64,000 bases of DNA from Gammaproteobacteria bacterium (GCA_009838035.1 VXSK01000017.1:58031-122030), one strand, 5' to 3'; counted from the stretch's first letter, positions 43,153 to 54,588 are shown. Notes: generated by a model from the sequence alone, not told the origin. Program-made: numbers and translations.

Positions 43153-43758
43153 GTGCAGACCCCGCCTTCCCGCGATGAGGACCTGACGCTAACGGTCCAA
43201 GATCGCATCAACCATTACGCGGCGTTGCCCTTTCCCCAAAGTCTGTATATAGGGGAAGACGGGCGCTTGCTTGGTATGTGGATCATGGGCAACAACTACC
43301 AGGTTCGCAGTGGCTATTACGGCGGTTATCCCGCCGGGTATCTGAGGCGGATCAAGGCCCTTTTCCCGGAAAAGCACAAGGTTCTTCACCTGTTCTCGGG
43401 GCGGGTGGATCTATCCGTTCTCCCGGGCGATACCGTGGATCTGAATCCGGAACTCGACCCGACCTATCTTGACGACGCTCAAAAGCTGGCGGGCGTTCCC
43501 GTTGACAAGTACGATCTGATTCTCGCCGATCCACCCTACTCCATAGAGGATGCGGACCACTATCAGCCCACGATGGTGAAGCGCAATCTGGTGATGCGCG
43601 CGCTCGGGCGGAAGGCATCGCCGGGAACGCATGTCGTGTGGCTTGACCAGGTGCTGCCGATGTATCGGAAAGACCAATGGCGCATTGTCGGCCTGATCGG
43701 GATGGTCAAGAGCACGAATCACCGTTTTCGCGTCGTTGTGATCTTCGAGAAGATATGA
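43153..43758 (+). CDS. small DPPY-motif DNA methyltransferase-like protein
   Basis: A 201-residue protein, GTG start 9 bp after the M50 gene. The amino-methyltransferase motif IV is present as ILADPPYS; motif I is likely KVLHLFSGRVD, and VDLNPELDPTYLDDAQ follows as motif II, an order seen in small phage- and plasmid-type N6-adenine/N4-cytosine methylases. The length is short for a free-standing restriction-modification methylase and no endonuclease gene is adjacent. GC content is visibly lower than in flanking genes, suggesting recent acquisition. DNA methylation is the likely role; the target is not predictable. Confidence 0.7.
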   Translation: MQTPPSRDEDLTLTVQDRINHYAALPFPQSLYIGEDGRLLGMWIMGNNYQVRSGYYGGYPAGYLRRIKALFPEKHKVLHLFSGRVDLSVLPGDTVDLNPELDPTYLDDAQKLAGVPVDKYDLILADPPYSIEDADHYQPTMVKRNLVMRALGRKASPGTHVVWLDQVLPMYRKDQWRIVGLIGMVKSTNHRFRVVVIFEKI

Positions 43759-43867
43759 CACTGCTGATACTGGAATTTACATGGCGGTATGCGAGGCCAT
43801 TGGCAGCAATGGCCCGGTGAATCCGAAATCCGCAAATCGGGCGAATTTCACCTTGCGCGGGCTGCGC

Positions 43868-43873
43868 TACAAT
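43868..43873 (+). promoter_or_regulatory. candidate -10 box of the Rieske oxygenase gene
   Basis: TACAAT lies 32 bp before the ATG; the -35 region (ATTTCA at 17 bp spacing) is weak. Confidence 0.35.
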
Positions 43874-43892
43874 CAGATACCCGACCTTCTTC

Positions 43893-43900
43893 AAGGAGGC
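43893..43900 (+). promoter_or_regulatory. strong ribosome binding site fixing the Rieske start
   Basis: AAGGAGGC lies 5 bp before ATG 43906 and selects that codon over an in-frame ATG at 43789, which would place the -10 box inside the gene. Confidence 0.7.
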
Positions 43901-43905
43901 AGATC

Positions 43906-45081
43906 ATGTATATCAATTTCTGGTACGCCGCTGAGCGTTCCGAGAAGCTCACTGCCGAGAAGCCGATTCGCGTTCGCATGCTCAGCCACGAGTTCGTGCT
44001 GTTCCGCGACTCCAAGGGCAAAGCCCACTGCCTGAGCGACACCTGTATCCACCGCGGGGCGGCGCTGTCCGGCGGCAAGGTAATGGGCGACTGCGTGCAG
44101 TGCCCGTATCACGGCTGGCAGTACGACGGCAGCGGACGCTGCGTTAGCATCCCCTCGCTCGGTCCCAAGGGTCGCAAGAAGGTGCCGCCGCGTGGCCAGG
44201 TGGACGGCTATCCCACCGAGGAACGCTACGGCCTGATCTTCGTGTTCCTGGGCGACCTCCCGAAAGAGGAACGCCCGCCCATCATGCCGATTCCCGAGTG
44301 GGACAAGGACGGCTGGCGGGCCAACACGATGGACTACCACTGGAACGCGAACTACGAGCGCGCCGTGGAGAACGGCCTGGACCCGGCCCACAACGAATTC
44401 GTGCATCCCACCCACGGCTACTCCGGCGAGCGTGCGGAGTACAAGGTCAACGAGTTGCGGATCGATCACCATGATCATGGATTCGAGTTCATGCACACCT
44501 TCCAGTCGCCGCCGCTCAAGAACTGGCTGATGAAGAGGATCCGCAACTACGACGGTCCGCTGGACGCAGGCTCGGGCCACCATGGACCGAACGGCCTTTA
44601 CACCTACATCCACCTCACGCCCACCAAGTGGTTCCACCAGTACGTCTGGGAGACCCCGGTGGACGAGCACTACCTGCACACCTTCCTGGTGTCCATGCGC
44701 AACTGCATGATCCCGAAGAACAAGTGGTTCCTGAAGATCGCCGACGACAACATGGACAAGCGCAACTTCGCGATCGCCGAGCAGGACCGCACCGTGATCG
44801 AGAAGCTCGACCCGGTGTGCACGCCGGCCGAGCGCAGCACCCGCGAGTTGCTGATGCCGGCCGACAAGGTGATCTGGCTTTACCGGGAGCGGCTGCAGCA
44901 GTGGGACGACATGGGCTGGCGTATCGACGCCGACGAGCTCAAGCGCATGCGGGCGAAACGCAACGTGGTTTATGCGATTCCGTCGCCGGCGCGGCGCGAG
45001 TCGCAGGCCTGGGTGCTGGATCCGGTGCCTTTGGTCGAACCTCGACCCACGGCGCAGCCGTTGAGAGCTGTCGGCGCGTAA
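43906..45081 (+). CDS. Rieske [2Fe-2S] ring-hydroxylating oxygenase, alpha subunit type
   Basis: A 391-residue oxygenase. The N-terminal Rieske cluster is bound by Cys47-x-His49 and Cys66-x2-His69 (CIH and CPYH). The catalytic mononuclear iron site is Asp159, His162 and His167 in NGLDPAHNEFVHP. The protein resembles VanA/KshA-like or pheophorbide oxygenase-like alpha subunits that hydroxylate or demethylate aromatic or polycyclic compounds. No reductase or ferredoxin gene is adjacent, so electrons must come from elsewhere. Converges on the isovaleryl-CoA dehydrogenase gene. Substrate unknown. Confidence 0.9.
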   Translation: MYINFWYAAERSEKLTAEKPIRVRMLSHEFVLFRDSKGKAHCLSDTCIHRGAALSGGKVMGDCVQCPYHGWQYDGSGRCVSIPSLGPKGRKKVPPRGQVDGYPTEERYGLIFVFLGDLPKEERPPIMPIPEWDKDGWRANTMDYHWNANYERAVENGLDPAHNEFVHPTHGYSGERAEYKVNELRIDHHDHGFEFMHTFQSPPLKNWLMKRIRNYDGPLDAGSGHHGPNGLYTYIHLTPTKWFHQYVWETPVDEHYLHTFLVSMRNCMIPKNKWFLKIADDNMDKRNFAIAEQDRTVIEKLDPVCTPAERSTRELLMPADKVIWLYRERLQQWDDMGWRIDADELKRMRAKRNVVYAIPSPARRESQAWVLDPVPLVEPRPTAQPLRAVGA

Positions 45082-45086
45082 GAGCT

Positions 45087-46235
45087 TTAGCTGTCGGCTT
45101 CGAAGAGTTCGCGGCCGATGAGCATGCGGCGGATTTCGGAGGTGCCGGCGCCGATTTCGTAGAGTTTGGCGTCGCGCAGCAGGCGCCCGGTCGGATACTC
45201 ATTGACGTAGCCGTTGCCGCCCAATAGCTGGATCGCGTCCAGCGCGACGCGCGTGGCCCGCTCGGAAACGAACAGAATGCAGGCCGCCGCGTCCTTGCGC
45301 GCCGCGTCGCCGCGATCGCAGGCCCTGGCGATTTCGTACGCATAGGCGCGGCAGGCGCCGGTCGCCGCGTACATGTCCGCGAGCTTGCCCTGCACGAGCT
45401 GAAACGAACCTATGGGCTCGCCGAATTGCCTGCGTTCGCGGGTATAAGGCACCGCCACGTCCAGGCAGGCCTGCATGATGCCCACGGACCCGGCGGCCAG
45501 GATCGCGCGTTCGTAGTCCAGGCCCGACATCAGGATCCCCACGCCCTGGTTGATTTCACCGAGAAGGTTTTCCCCGGGCACGACGCAGTCTTCGAACACG
45601 AGCTCGCAGGTGTCGGAGCCGCGCATGCCGAGCTTGTCCAGCTTCTGCGCGGTCGAGAACCCCGTAAAGCCCCTCTCGACAATGAATGCGGATATACCGT
45701 GCGAGCCCGCTTCGGGATCCGTCCTGGCATAGACGATCAGGGTGTCGGCCACCGGGCCGTTCGTTATCCACATCTTGTTGCCGTTGAGGAGAAAATGGTC
45801 CGACTTCCTTTCGGCCCGCAGCTTCATCGACACCACGTCGGAGCCCGCGCCCGCCTCGGACATGGCCAGCGCCCCCACGTGCTCTCCGGAAATCAGCTTC
45901 GGAAGGTATTTCGCTTTCTGCGCGCGGGTGCCGTGCAGGCTGAGCTGATTGACGCAGAGGTTCGAATGCGCGCCGTAGGACAGCCCCACCGAGCCCGAAC
46001 CGCGGGATATCTCCTCCATGACCACGCTGTGGGCCAGATAGCCGAGCCCGGCGCCGCCGTATTCCTCTTCCGCCGTAATGCCCAGGACCCCCAGCTCGCC
46101 CAGTCCCGGCCACAGATCGCGCGGAAATTCATTTTCGGAATCGATCTGCGCGGCCCGCGGCGCCAGCCGCTTCGCTACCCACCTCGCGACAACGTCGCGC
46201 ATCTCCTCGATCATCACTCCGGTATCAGCTTTCAT
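45087..46235 (-). CDS. liuA: isovaleryl-CoA dehydrogenase (acyl-CoA dehydrogenase family)
   Basis: A 382-residue flavoenzyme. FAD/substrate motifs [14 protein letters not shown] and [10 protein letters not shown] are present. The catalytic base is Glu242 in [10 protein letters not shown], the isovaleryl-CoA dehydrogenase position, while [13 protein letters not shown] replaces the usual YEGT-type Glu, so the IVD assignment is good. It oxidises isovaleryl-CoA to 3-methylcrotonyl-CoA in leucine degradation, passing electrons to ETF. The other liu genes (methylcrotonyl-CoA carboxylase, HMG-CoA lyase) are not in the window. It lies 127 bp from the RND permease stop. Confidence 0.88.
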   Translation of the reverse strand: MKADTGVMIEEMRDVVARWVAKRLAPRAAQIDSENEFPRDLWPGLGELGVLGITAEEEYGGAGLGYLAHSVVMEEISRGSGSVGLSYGAHSNLCVNQLSLHGTRAQKAKYLPKLISGEHVGALAMSEAGAGSDVVSMKLRAERKSDHFLLNGNKMWITNGPVADTLIVYARTDPEAGSHGISAFIVERGFTGFSTAQKLDKLGMRGSDTCELVFEDCVVPGENLLGEINQGVGILMSGLDYERAILAAGSVGIMQACLDVAVPYTRERRQFGEPIGSFQLVQGKLADMYAATGACRAYAYEIARACDRGDAARKDAAACILFVSERATRVALDAIQLLGGNGYVNEYPTGRLLRDAKLYEIGAGTSEIRRMLIGRELFEADS

Positions 46236-46361
46236 CTCTCACTATTTCCTCGTTACGCCACACCATCATTTCGTACTAAGGCTTTCCAACTACATGCTAA
46301 TCATAATGCCCCAACACTCCCGGAAGGGAGGGGTGATTGAACGGCGGGATCGAAGCGCGAA

Positions 46362-49300
46362 CTAGCCCGTCAAGGAAGCGGGACGCGCGTCCGGTTGCCG
46401 GCGCGCGCGGCGGACGCGGGACCACCGACTCAGGTCACCGCCGATCGCCATGACGCAGGGCACGTAAACCAGCACCAGCGGCGGCGCCAGCGCCAGACCG
46501 AACACCAGCGTGATCGCCAGCGGCTGCACAAGCTGCGCCTGAAGGCTGCCTTCGAACAGGATGGGCGTAACGCCCACGATCGTCGTCATGCTGGTCATCA
46601 GCACCGGCCGCAAGCGCTCCTGCGCGCCGTGCAGCAGCGCATCCATCAGCGGTTCGCCTTCGTCGCGATGGCGCTGCACCGCCGAAACCAGGATGATCGA
46701 GTCGTTCACCAGCACGCCGGCCAGCCCCAGCAGCGCGACCAGGCTGAACATGCTCAGGTTGAAGCCGAACGCCAGGTGGCCCAGGATCGCCCCCACCAGG
46801 CCGAAGGGGATCACGCTCATCACGACCAGCGGCATTGCATAGCGGGCGAACACCCAGGCCAGCACGATGTAGATGCTGCCCAGGGCCACCATCGCCGCCA
46901 TCTGGAAGTCCTCCAGCGCCATCTGCTGCTGCTCGGCGCGCCCGAGGAAATTGATCGCGACGCCGTATTGTTCCCGTATCGTGCGCATGACGCCCTGTTC
47001 CTGCATGGCGCGAATCACCTGCCCGCTGGTCGTCATGGTGGGATTGATGTCGGCCGACACCGTGACCTGGCGCACGCCGTCGGTGCGCCGGATCTGGGAG
47101 AAGCCCACCCGCTGGCGCAGATCGACGACTTCGGTCAGCGGCGCCTCCACGCCCGAGCGGGACCTGAGGTAGAGACTGCGCAGGCCGGCCTCGCCCGGTC
47201 CCGCTTCCGGCAGCTTCACCAGCACCCGCAATTCTTCCTCGTCGCGCGGGACCCGGTCGGCCAGCGCCCCTTCGTAGGCGTTGCGCACCTGGCGCGCGAC
47301 CTCGGCCGCGCTGAATCCCATGGCTTCTCCGGCCGGCGTGATCTCCAGCAGGACTTCCTGCTTGCCGCGCGGCAGGTCGTCGTCCACGGAGTCCACGCCC
47401 GGCACCGCCGACAGCCATCCGGCCGCATAGACGGCGGCCGCCTTCATGTCCTCCAGGCTGGCGCCGGAAAGGCTCAGTTCCACGTCATTGCCCGGCGGCC
47501 CCGCCACCTGCCGGGAAAAGAAAATCAGTTTCTCGACTCCCGGAGAACGCGTGATCTCGCGCTTCCATGCCTCGATGAACGCCTCGTTGCGCACCTCGCG
47601 CGTATCGCCGGGCGCCAGTTCGATCGTGTAGACGCCCAGGTGGTCGGCGCTGACCTCCAGCGGCGCGTTGCCCACGCCGGGGTCGCGCGTGGCCACCGAG
47701 CCCACGCCGAAGTAGATCAATTCGCCGGGCGCATAGCCGAGGCTGCGCTCGGCGGCGCGCGAGGATCTGCCGAGTTCGGCCACCATGATTTCGGACTCCC
47801 GCCGCGGAGCGCCGGGGGTGAAGGAGAAATTGGCGAACACCAGGTCGGACTCCGGCGCCGGGAAGAAGTCGAAACCCAGTCTTCCGGTGGCCATCATGGT
47901 GATCGACAGAAGGAACAGGCACACGGCAGTAGTGACGCTGGCGTAGCGTTGCCGCAGGGCAGTCTGAAGCATTCGCGTGAACGCGCCCTGGCGGAAACGT
48001 GCGAAGCCCTCGTCGAAGCGGATGCGCCAGGGCGCCGGCTTGCCCTGCTTGGTCAAGGCGGTGCGCAGGTGCATGGGCAGGACCAGGAAGCACTCCACCA
48101 GGCTGGCCGCAATCACGAAGCCCAGCGTGAGCGGCAGTTCCTTGACGACGCTGCCGACTTCCTCCTGGACCAGCAGTATCGGCAGGAATGCCGCCAGCGT
48201 GGTGAGCGATGCGGCCAGGACCGGCGGGAACATGACGCGCGCCGCCCGCTCGGCCGCCTTGCCTCCGGGCACGCCGGAGTTGTAGAGGGTGCCGGCGTGT
48301 TCGGACACGACGATCGCGTCGTCCACGATGATGCCGATGCCCATGATCAGCGCGAACATGCTGATCATGTTGAGGCTCAGACCGATGGCCGCCATGCCGG
48401 CCATCGCCGCGAGGAAGGAGATCGGGATGCCGATGGCGACCCAGAACGCCGGCCGGCCGCCCAGGAACACGTAGAGCACCGCCAGCACCAGCAGCAGCCC
48501 GCCGGCGCCGTTGACCAGCAGCATGTTCACGCGCTGGGTCACCTGGTCGGCGAAGACGTCGAACAGTTCCACCTTGAGGCTGGCGGGAGCGGTGGCGCGG
48601 AATTCGTCCAGGTACGACTCCACCCCCTGCTGCGCCAGCATCGAATCCACGCCGCGGCTGCGCCTGACGTTCATGTTGATCGAGGCATGCTCTCCGACCC
48701 GCCGCTCCACTTCGCCGTCGGCCGCGGTTTCGTGGATCCGCGCGATATCCTTCAGTTGAAGCCGTTCGCCGGACTCGTTGGAAAGGACCTCCAGTTCGCC
48801 GAGTTCGCCTGCCGTGCGGGCCCGCCGCTCGCTGCGGATCTGGCGCGAGATGCGGTCGGTATCCAGCGTCCCGCCGGGCAGGTCGAGGCTGGAGCGCGCG
48901 ATGCGCTGGGCAATTTCGTCCAGCGTCAGGTCAAGCCGCCGCAGGGTCTCCGCGGGCACTTCCACCCTGAGTTCGCTCTTGCGCAGGCCGCTCATGCGGA
49001 TCGAACTGACGCCCCGCTGCAGCAGGGCGTTGCGGATTTCCCAGGCGTACGCCTTCAGCGCGCTCTCCGTGAACGGGCCGGAAATCTCGATATTGCAGAT
49101 GACCTCGGTGGGCGTCAGCAGCCGGACTATGGGCCGTTCCATTTCCTGCGGGAAGGTCGCCACCCGCGCCACCGACGACTGCACGTCGGTGAGGGCCTTG
49201 GCCATGTTGCTGCCGTAATCGAAATCCAGCTGGACCACGGCGCGTCCCTCGAAGGAGGTGGCGTAGACCCGGTCCAGGTTGTCCAGAAGCATGAACTCGC

Positions 49301-49514
49301 GTTCCATGGGCTCGATAACGTTCGACTCGATGTCCTGGGTGCTGGCGCCGGGCCAGGTGATGTCGATCTGGATCTGTTCCAGCGTGAAATCGGGCATGAG
49401 CTGGCGGTTGAGCTGGGTCAGGCCAAGCAGCCCGAACAGGATCATCAGCGCCATCAGCAAGTTGCCGGCCACTTTGTGGCGGGCGAAGAAAACGAGCATG
49501 CGGTTGGCGGCCAT
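46362..49514 (-). CDS. RND family efflux transporter permease
   Basis: A 1050-residue inner-membrane protein of the AcrB/HAE-RND family. It starts MAANRMLVFFARHKVAGNLLMALMIL with the first helix, has two large periplasmic loops and about twelve helices in two repeats. The proton-relay acidic pair is seen in GIGIIVDDAIVVSEH in helix 4; the second repeat has VLVNDSIILV. The large loop after helix 7 (residues ~560-850) binds substrate. It is 15 bp after the adaptor gene. No TolC-like outer-membrane gene is in the window. Confidence 0.93.
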   Translation of the reverse strand: MAANRMLVFFARHKVAGNLLMALMILFGLLGLTQLNRQLMPDFTLEQIQIDITWPGASTQDIESNVIEPMEREFMLLDNLDRVYATSFEGRAVVQLDFDYGSNMAKALTDVQSSVARVATFPQEMERPIVRLLTPTEVICNIEISGPFTESALKAYAWEIRNALLQRGVSSIRMSGLRKSELRVEVPAETLRRLDLTLDEIAQRIARSSLDLPGGTLDTDRISRQIRSERRARTAGELGELEVLSNESGERLQLKDIARIHETAADGEVERRVGEHASINMNVRRSRGVDSMLAQQGVESYLDEFRATAPASLKVELFDVFADQVTQRVNMLLVNGAGGLLLVLAVLYVFLGGRPAFWVAIGIPISFLAAMAGMAAIGLSLNMISMFALIMGIGIIVDDAIVVSEHAGTLYNSGVPGGKAAERAARVMFPPVLAASLTTLAAFLPILLVQEEVGSVVKELPLTLGFVIAASLVECFLVLPMHLRTALTKQGKPAPWRIRFDEGFARFRQGAFTRMLQTALRQRYASVTTAVCLFLLSITMMATGRLGFDFFPAPESDLVFANFSFTPGAPRRESEIMVAELGRSSRAAERSLGYAPGELIYFGVGSVATRDPGVGNAPLEVSADHLGVYTIELAPGDTREVRNEAFIEAWKREITRSPGVEKLIFFSRQVAGPPGNDVELSLSGASLEDMKAAAVYAAGWLSAVPGVDSVDDDLPRGKQEVLLEITPAGEAMGFSAAEVARQVRNAYEGALADRVPRDEEELRVLVKLPEAGPGEAGLRSLYLRSRSGVEAPLTEVVDLRQRVGFSQIRRTDGVRQVTVSADINPTMTTSGQVIRAMQEQGVMRTIREQYGVAINFLGRAEQQQMALEDFQMAAMVALGSIYIVLAWVFARYAMPLVVMSVIPFGLVGAILGHLAFGFNLSMFSLVALLGLAGVLVNDSIILVSAVQRHRDEGEPLMDALLHGAQERLRPVLMTSMTTIVGVTPILFEGSLQAQLVQPLAITLVFGLALAPPLVLVYVPCVMAIGGDLSRWSRVRRARRQPDARPASLTG

Positions 49515-49529
49515 GCCGGCTCGGCCCGA

Positions 49530-50648
49530 TTACTCGACGACGACCGCGCGGGCGTTCTCGCCGGCTTCGCGGAGCTGCGTGATCACGACCTGCTCGCCGT
49601 CGGCGAGTGCGTTCTCCGGCGCCTTGCCCAGCAGCATCAATTCGCCGTCGTAGCCGTGCAGTTCGACGCGCCGGGACTTCAGCAGGCCGTTCTCGACCAC
49701 GAAAACCCGGTCCTCGCCGTACAGCGCGGTCTCCGGTATCGCCGCGACCGCGGGATAGAGCCGGTCGTCGAGTTCGATGCGCACGAAGGCGCCGGGCCGA
49801 AGCGGGGTGTCGATCGAGGTGTCGAGCAATTCCGCGAAAACCCGCACGCCGCCGCTGGCCGCGGCGATCTCGCCGCCCAGCCGTTCGATGCGCGCGCCGA
49901 ATTCCAGTTCGACTTCGCCGACCTTCCAGAAGATCCGCGCCGCCCGGCCCATCAGGCTGCCCTCGGACATCAGCCGCCCGTACTGCTCGTTGGAAAGCGG
50001 GAATCCCACCTCCAGCGAAGCCGGATCGACGATGCGCGCCACGCGGTCCGAAGTGGACAGCTGTTTGCCCAGGTTGGCGTTCACGTCCACCAGCACGCCG
50101 TCATAGGGCGCGACCAGCCGGGTGTCGCGCAAGTCCCGCTCGGCCCGCCGGGCGGCCGCCCTGCTGCGCTCCAGGCCGGCGCGCGCCATTTCCAGTTCCA
50201 GCTCCGCGGTGTCCCGCTGCTGGGCCGAGACGTTGCCCTCGGCGTAGAGCGCCTGGATGCGCTCCATGTCCTGCTCCTTCAGGCGCAACTGCGCTTCGGC
50301 CTCGGCCGCGGCGGCGCTCTGCTCCGCCAGCGCGATCTCGTAGTCGAACGGATCGACGCGCACCAGCAGTTCGCCCTCTTCCACCCGGGCGCCTTCCCGG
50401 AAGTTCTCCCCGACCACAGCGATCGGCCCCGGCGTGAGGGCCCGGAGTTCGCTCTCGCGTCCGGCGACGATTTCGCCGTAGAGTTCGAGCACCGGGCGCA
50501 GGTCCTGGAAGCGGGCGACGGCGACCCGCACCGGCCACCGGATTTCCGCCTGCTCCACCGGCGCCATGCTGGGGCGCGTGATTACCAGCAGGGCGATGAG
50601 TCCGGCAGTGATCATCGCGATCAGCAGCGGAAGGGTTATGCGTCGCAT
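49530..50648 (-). CDS. RND efflux periplasmic adaptor (membrane fusion protein)
   Basis: A 372-residue adaptor. One N-terminal membrane anchor (LPLLIAMITAGLIALLVI), a lipoyl-like hairpin region (ARVEEGELLVRVDPFDYE), a long alpha-helical coiled coil (residues ~100-160, SAAAAEAEAQLRLKEQDMER) and VAPYDGVLVDVNANLGKQL after it are the standard order of the MFP family. It bridges the permease to an outer-membrane channel. It is transcribed first in the two-gene operon. Confidence 0.92.
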   Translation of the reverse strand: MRRITLPLLIAMITAGLIALLVITRPSMAPVEQAEIRWPVRVAVARFQDLRPVLELYGEIVAGRESELRALTPGPIAVVGENFREGARVEEGELLVRVDPFDYEIALAEQSAAAAEAEAQLRLKEQDMERIQALYAEGNVSAQQRDTAELELEMARAGLERSRAAARRAERDLRDTRLVAPYDGVLVDVNANLGKQLSTSDRVARIVDPASLEVGFPLSNEQYGRLMSEGSLMGRAARIFWKVGEVELEFGARIERLGGEIAAASGGVRVFAELLDTSIDTPLRPGAFVRIELDDRLYPAVAAIPETALYGEDRVFVVENGLLKSRRVELHGYDGELMLLGKAPENALADGEQVVITQLREAGENARAVVVE

Positions 50649-50746
50649 GGGGCCTTATTTTCCACCATATCCACGGTGAAAATTCGACAATCGCCGCCCG
50701 GCGGATTCCAGCCCCGCCTTTCGGCGTGGTCCGGACTATGCGTGGG

Positions 50747-50775
50747 TTGACTCGATAAAACTGTTGTGAGATGAT
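50747..50775 (+). promoter_or_regulatory. predicted promoter of the tRNA-tuf operon
   Basis: TTGACT (50747-50752) and GATGAT (50770-50775) are 17 bp apart and precede tRNA-Tyr. A GC-rich discriminator (GGGCCG) follows, as in stringently controlled stable-RNA promoters. Confidence 0.6.
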
Positions 50776-50791
50776 GGGCCGTTACGTCCAC

Positions 50792-50873
50792 GGAGGGGTA
50801 CCCAAGCGGTCAACGGGGGCAGACTGTAAATCTGCTGGCTCAGCCTTCGTAGGTTCGAATCCTACCCCCTCCA
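50792..50873 (+). tRNA. tRNA-Tyr (GUA)
   Basis: An 82-nt class II tRNA with acceptor GGAGGGG/CCCCTCC, a long variable arm, anticodon GTA at 50826-50828 and T loop TTCGAAT. The discriminator is A and no CCA is encoded. First gene of the tRNA-tuf operon. Confidence 0.97.
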
Positions 50874-50948
50874 TTTGCGAGGTGGTGGCTCCCCTGGATC
50901 TCTTGAGTACCCGGCCGGGAATGGACACAACAGGGCTTGCGGAGCATT

Positions 50949-51022
<74 letters not shown>

Positions 51023-51042
51023 ATCGGAAGGGGGTATACGTC

Positions 51043-51115
<73 letters not shown>

Positions 51116-51175
51116 TTTTTTGCAACCTGATCAACACGCTACGCGCGGGCGCGCGCGATCCGGAAAGGAGAAGTC

Positions 51176-52366
<1,191 letters not shown>

Positions 52367-52395
52367 GCGGCGCTTCGAAAACATTGAAACACAAC

Positions 52396-52472
<77 letters not shown>

Positions 52473-52494
52473 GCAAACCAACGCATGACAGGCG

Positions 52495-52869
52495 ATGAAA
52501 GACAACAACCCCATCAAGACCGGCAGATCCTCCGACATGGCGTGGACGCTGATCGCCGCGCTGTTGCTGGTGGCCGGGGTCTACGCCTACTACGCCTTCG
52601 AGGAACTGCCGGTCTTCGTGCGTTTGGCCGGCGTGCTGGTGAGCCTGGCGCTGGCCGCCGTGGTCCTGCTCAGGACCTCCCGCGGCCAGAACGCCTGGCA
52701 GTTCGTCCAGAGCGCGCGCGCCGAACTGCGCAAGGTGGTCTGGCCCAACCGCCAGGAAACCATGCAGACCACCGCCACCGTGCTGGTCATCGTGCTGATT
52801 CTGTGCGTGTTCTTCTGGCTGCTGGACATGGGCCTGGCCGCCATCACCCGCCAGCTGACCGGCGGCTGA
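52495..52869 (+). CDS. secE: preprotein translocase subunit SecE
   Basis: A 124-residue protein with three membrane segments, two N-terminal (WTLIAALLLVAGVYAYYAF and VRLAGVLVSLALAAVVLL) and one C-terminal, separated by the conserved amphipathic loop with ARAELRKVVWPNRQET, the SecE signature. It stabilises SecY in the SecYEG channel. Three-helix SecE is typical of gammaproteobacteria. It is followed 17 bp later by nusG. Confidence 0.95.
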   Translation: MKDNNPIKTGRSSDMAWTLIAALLLVAGVYAYYAFEELPVFVRLAGVLVSLALAAVVLLRTSRGQNAWQFVQSARAELRKVVWPNRQETMQTTATVLVIVLILCVFFWLLDMGLAAITRQLTGG

Positions 52870-52886
52870 GAGAGGGATAGGGCGCC

Positions 52887-53414
52887 ATGCACTGGTACAT
52901 CGTCCAGTCGTACTCCAACTACGAGGAGAAGGTGAAGGCCGCCCTCCAGGAGCGCATCGAGCGCGAAAACATGCAGGACAAGTTCGGCCGCGTGATGGTG
53001 CCCACCGAGGAAGTCGTGGAAATGCGCGACGGTCAGAAGCGCCGGTCCTCGCGACGGTTCTTCCCGGGCTACGTGCTGGTGGAAATGGACCTTGACGAGA
53101 GCTCCTGGTACCTGGTCAACAGCGTTCCGCGGGTGCTCGGCTTCGTGGGAGGCACCAGCGAGCATCCCGAGCCGATCACCGACGAGGAGGCCGACCGCAT
53201 CCTGCAGCAGGTCGAGGAAGGCTCCGAGAAGCCGCGTCCCAAGGTGTTGTACGAACCCGGCGAAGTGGTGCGGGTCGTCGATGGGCCGTTCAACGACTTC
53301 AACGGCGTGGTCGAGCAGGTCAACTACGAAAAGAACCGGCTTCGGGTGGCGGTGCAGATACTCGGCCGCTCCACGCCGGTCGATCTCAGTTTCGGTCAGG
53401 TGCGCAAGGCATAG
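52887..53414 (+). CDS. nusG: transcription termination/antitermination factor NusG
   Basis: A 175-residue NusG. The N-terminal NGN domain begins [20 protein letters not shown], includes [13 protein letters not shown] and PRVLGFVGG, and the C-terminal KOW domain has [19 protein letters not shown]. NusG binds RNA polymerase and Rho or ribosomal protein S10. Spacing to rplK is 15 bp. Confidence 0.97.
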   Translation: MHWYIVQSYSNYEEKVKAALQERIERENMQDKFGRVMVPTEEVVEMRDGQKRRSSRRFFPGYVLVEMDLDESSWYLVNSVPRVLGFVGGTSEHPEPITDEEADRILQQVEEGSEKPRPKVLYEPGEVVRVVDGPFNDFNGVVEQVNYEKNRLRVAVQILGRSTPVDLSFGQVRKA

Positions 53415-53429
53415 GGAGGGCGGTAGGTT

Positions 53430-53867
53430 ATGGCGAAGAACGTAATGACAGTGGTCAAGATGCAGGTCGGGGCCGGGCAGGCCAGCCCCAGTCCGCCGGT
53501 CGGCCCGGCGCTGGGCCAGCACGGCGTGAACCTGATGGAGTTCTGCAAGGCCTTCAACGCCCAGACCGCCAACCAGGAGCCCGGCATGACCACGCCCGTC
53601 GTGGTCACGATCTACAACGACCGCAGCTTCACCTTCATCACCAAGACCCCGCCGGCCGCCGTGCTCCTGCGCCGCGCCGCCGGCGTGGACAAGGGCAGCG
53701 GCGTGCCCAACCTGGAAAAGGTGGGCGAGGTGACCCGCGCCCAGCTCGAGGAAATCGTGCGCACCAAGGATCCGGACCTCACCGCCGCCGACATGGACGC
53801 CGCCGTGCGCACCATCGCCGGCACCGCGCGCAGCATGGGGCTGACCGTGGCCGGAGGGGAGGTTTAG
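53430..53867 (+). CDS. rplK: 50S ribosomal protein L11
   Basis: A 145-residue L11. [20 protein letters not shown] is the conserved N-terminal loop, and the RNA-binding C-terminal domain includes GTARSMGL near the end. It binds 23S rRNA in the GTPase-associated centre and, with L1, forms a two-gene unit, the rplA start being 2 nt after its stop. Confidence 0.97.
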   Translation: MAKNVMTVVKMQVGAGQASPSPPVGPALGQHGVNLMEFCKAFNAQTANQEPGMTTPVVVTIYNDRSFTFITKTPPAAVLLRRAAGVDKGSGVPNLEKVGEVTRAQLEEIVRTKDPDLTAADMDAAVRTIAGTARSMGLTVAGGEV

Positions 53868-53869
53868 CC

Positions 53870-54568
53870 ATGGGCCGCTTGAGCAAGAGACAGAAGGCCA
53901 TGCGCGAGACGTCGGGACGCCGGGACCCGCTGCCCATCGACGAGGCCATCCGCGTCGTGCGAGAGAGCGTGCCGGCGAAGTTCGGCGAATCGGTGGACGT
54001 GGCCGTGAACCTCAACGTCGATCCGCGCAAGGCCGACCAGATCGTGCGCGGTTCCACCGTGCTGCCGCACGGACTGGGCAAGGAAATCCGGGTGGCCGTG
54101 TTCGCCGATGGCGAAGCCGCCGAGGCCGCCGTGGAAGCGGGCGCCGACGCCGTGGGCCTCAGCGACCTGGCCGACGAAATCAAGGGCGGCAAGATCGAAC
54201 ACGACGTGTATATCGCCGCGCCCAGCGCCATGCGGGTCGTGGGTGCGCTCGGCAAGGTGCTGGGCCCGCGCGGGCTGATGCCCAACCCCAAGTCCGGCAC
54301 CGTGACGCCCAATGTGGGCGAGGCGGTCCGCAACGCCAAGGCCGGCCAGGTGCGCTACCGCACCGACAAGTCCGGGATCATCCACTGCTCGATCGGCAAG
54401 AAGAATTTCAGCCAGGAAGCCATCCTCGAAAACCTTACGGCGCTTTTGAACGAACTGGTAAAGGCCAAGCCGCCCGCGGCCAAGGGCGTTTACATGCAGC
54501 GCATCACCCTGTCCTCCACGATGGGACCGGGCGTGCGCATCGACCAGTCGAGCATAAAGCTGCAATAG
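53870..54568 (+). CDS. rplA: 50S ribosomal protein L1
   Basis: A 232-residue L1 with the conserved stretches [27 protein letters not shown] and [14 protein letters not shown]. It binds the mobile L1 stalk of 23S rRNA and in many bacteria represses its own rplKA mRNA. The gap to rplJ is only 20 bp, so no separate promoter or long L10 leader as in E. coli is visible. Confidence 0.97.
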   Translation: MGRLSKRQKAMRETSGRRDPLPIDEAIRVVRESVPAKFGESVDVAVNLNVDPRKADQIVRGSTVLPHGLGKEIRVAVFADGEAAEAAVEAGADAVGLSDLADEIKGGKIEHDVYIAAPSAMRVVGALGKVLGPRGLMPNPKSGTVTPNVGEAVRNAKAGQVRYRTDKSGIIHCSIGKKNFSQEAILENLTALLNELVKAKPPAAKGVYMQRITLSSTMGPGVRIDQSSIKLQ

Positions 54569-54588
54569 CGATCACGGAAAGCGAAGTC

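Noticed and set aside
46316..46330. CTCCC-GGAA-GGGAG hairpin between liuA and the RND permease
   Set aside because: Only a 5-bp stem with no T-run, too weak to call a terminator in GC-rich DNA.
46395..50750. A 1451-codon plus-strand frame across the RND genes
   Set aside because: Rich in His, Arg and Gln with no domain; it is a shadow of the permease and adaptor genes, which show full RND motifs.
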